NCBI GenBank assembly: GCA_002890675.1
Contig: PEFW01000006.1
Span: forward strand, 16,617-80,616
Length of the DNA: 64,000 nucleotides
From: Candidatus Methylaffinis lahnbergensis
GTDB taxonomy: Bacteria > Pseudomonadota > Alphaproteobacteria > Rhizobiales > Beijerinckiaceae
Direction: 5' to 3'
Positions 63,822 through 64,000 of this stretch are shown here, piece by piece. Made by a program: the position numbers and the translations under genes. Each line of letters opens with the position of its first letter. The stretch's first letter is position 1. The notes below the pieces were generated by a model that had not been told where the DNA came from, did not search any database, and saw nothing but the letters and a program-made list of their open reading frames with translations.

Positions 63822-64000
63822 TCATGACGCGTATCCTGCATTCCTGAAATAGTTTGCGCATTCTTGCGGCGAGAAGTGGTCGAGTGAGGTTCCGAGGCGG
63901 TTCCATGTCGCGTCGATGGTTCTCTCGCCGGCTTTTCGCATGAGATGTTTCAGCTTGGCGAAGACCTGCTCAATCGGGTTCAGATCGGGCGATTAGGCCG
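63822..64000 (-). mobile_element. IS630-family transposase, C-terminal part, cut by the window edge
   Basis: The minus frame ending at TGA 63822 reads SPDLNPIEQVFAKLKHLMRK then AGERTIDATWNRLGTSLDHF and SPQECANYFRNAGYAS, the end of the DDE domain with the catalytic glutamate in NPIEQ. The codon just before SPDLNP appears to be TAA (family: Tyr), so the gene may be inactive, although it is at the very edge. TAGAGCGTGATTACTTTATCA beyond the stop is probably the terminal inverted repeat. Confidence 0.8.

Overview
The window looks like a chromosomal segment of a GC-rich alphaproteobacterium of the Hyphomicrobiales (Rhizobiales), most likely a methylotroph or methanotroph of the Beijerinckiaceae/Methylocystaceae type. 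The main reason is a tight block of tetrahydromethanopterin (H4MPT)-linked C1 genes at 30.8-38.0 kb: beta-RFAP synthase, mtdB, two ATP-grasp proteins, mch, a CitG-like protein, fae and a HisA-like protein. The split F0 operon, glmU-glmS, lipA-coq10-cinA and the phoR-pstSCAB-phoU-phoB order are also typical of this group. No methane or methanol oxidation gene is in the window, so the substrate cannot be read from here.

Layout. 0.2-6.0 kb: DUF2189 membrane protein convergent with an alternative aa3-type oxidase operon (subunits II, I, III, III, IV; coxMNOP-like) whose last gene carries a C-terminal LysM domain. 6.5-8.2 kb: unknown exported protein. 8.4-11.1 kb: F0 ATP synthase operon (atpI, a, c, b', b) with a strong hairpin after the c gene. 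11.2-14.6 kb: rpsD, arsC, quinone oxidoreductase, TauE-like permease. 14.6-16.5 kb: repeats, then a class III aminotransferase whose leader and first codons are duplicated upstream. 16.7-19.2 kb: three Tad-type pseudopilin-like genes, the largest with two frameshifts and a palindromic repeat element beside it. 19.5-23.5 kb: urate-oxidase-N-like membrane protein, glmS, glmU. 23.7-25.4 kb: a secreted trypsin-like protease and a small secreted protein sharing its N-terminal motif. 25.9-29.7 kb: osmoregulated periplasmic glucan genes opgG/D-opgH. 29.9-30.5 kb: wrbA. 30.8-38.0 kb: the H4MPT cluster. 38.1-40.9 kb: a truncated IS630-type transposase, lipA, coq10-like, cinA C-terminal domain. 41.2-45.4 kb: small exported or anchored proteins, murA, a flippase-like membrane protein. 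45.7-52.4 kb: complete phosphate regulon with a PHO box before pstS. 52.5-54.7 kb: MFS transporter, rlmE. 54.9-56.96 kb: an acquired islet (AlbA_2 protein, recombinase remnant, PemK/MazF toxin, frameshifted antitoxin) lying between rlmE and ppx/gppA. 57-63.8 kb: ppx/gppA, UDG-like protein, sensor kinase, a zone of decayed elements (restriction-enzyme tail, IS630-like end, IS110 remnant), ftsX without ftsE, DUF72 protein. The window ends inside an IS630-type transposase.

How it works together. The core is energy metabolism (oxidase plus F0), formaldehyde oxidation through H4MPT (Fae condenses, MtdB oxidises, Mch hydrolyses; ATP-grasp, CitG-like and beta-RFAP proteins build the cofactor), envelope precursors (GlmS, GlmU, MurA) and phosphate homeostasis (Pst, PhoR/PhoB, and Ppx). 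Accessory DNA is confined to a few joints: 14.6-15.2, 38.0-38.6, 54.7-57.0, 60.9-61.9 and 63.8-64.0 kb. Several apparent single-base frameshifts lie in homopolymer runs, so sequencing error must be kept in mind.
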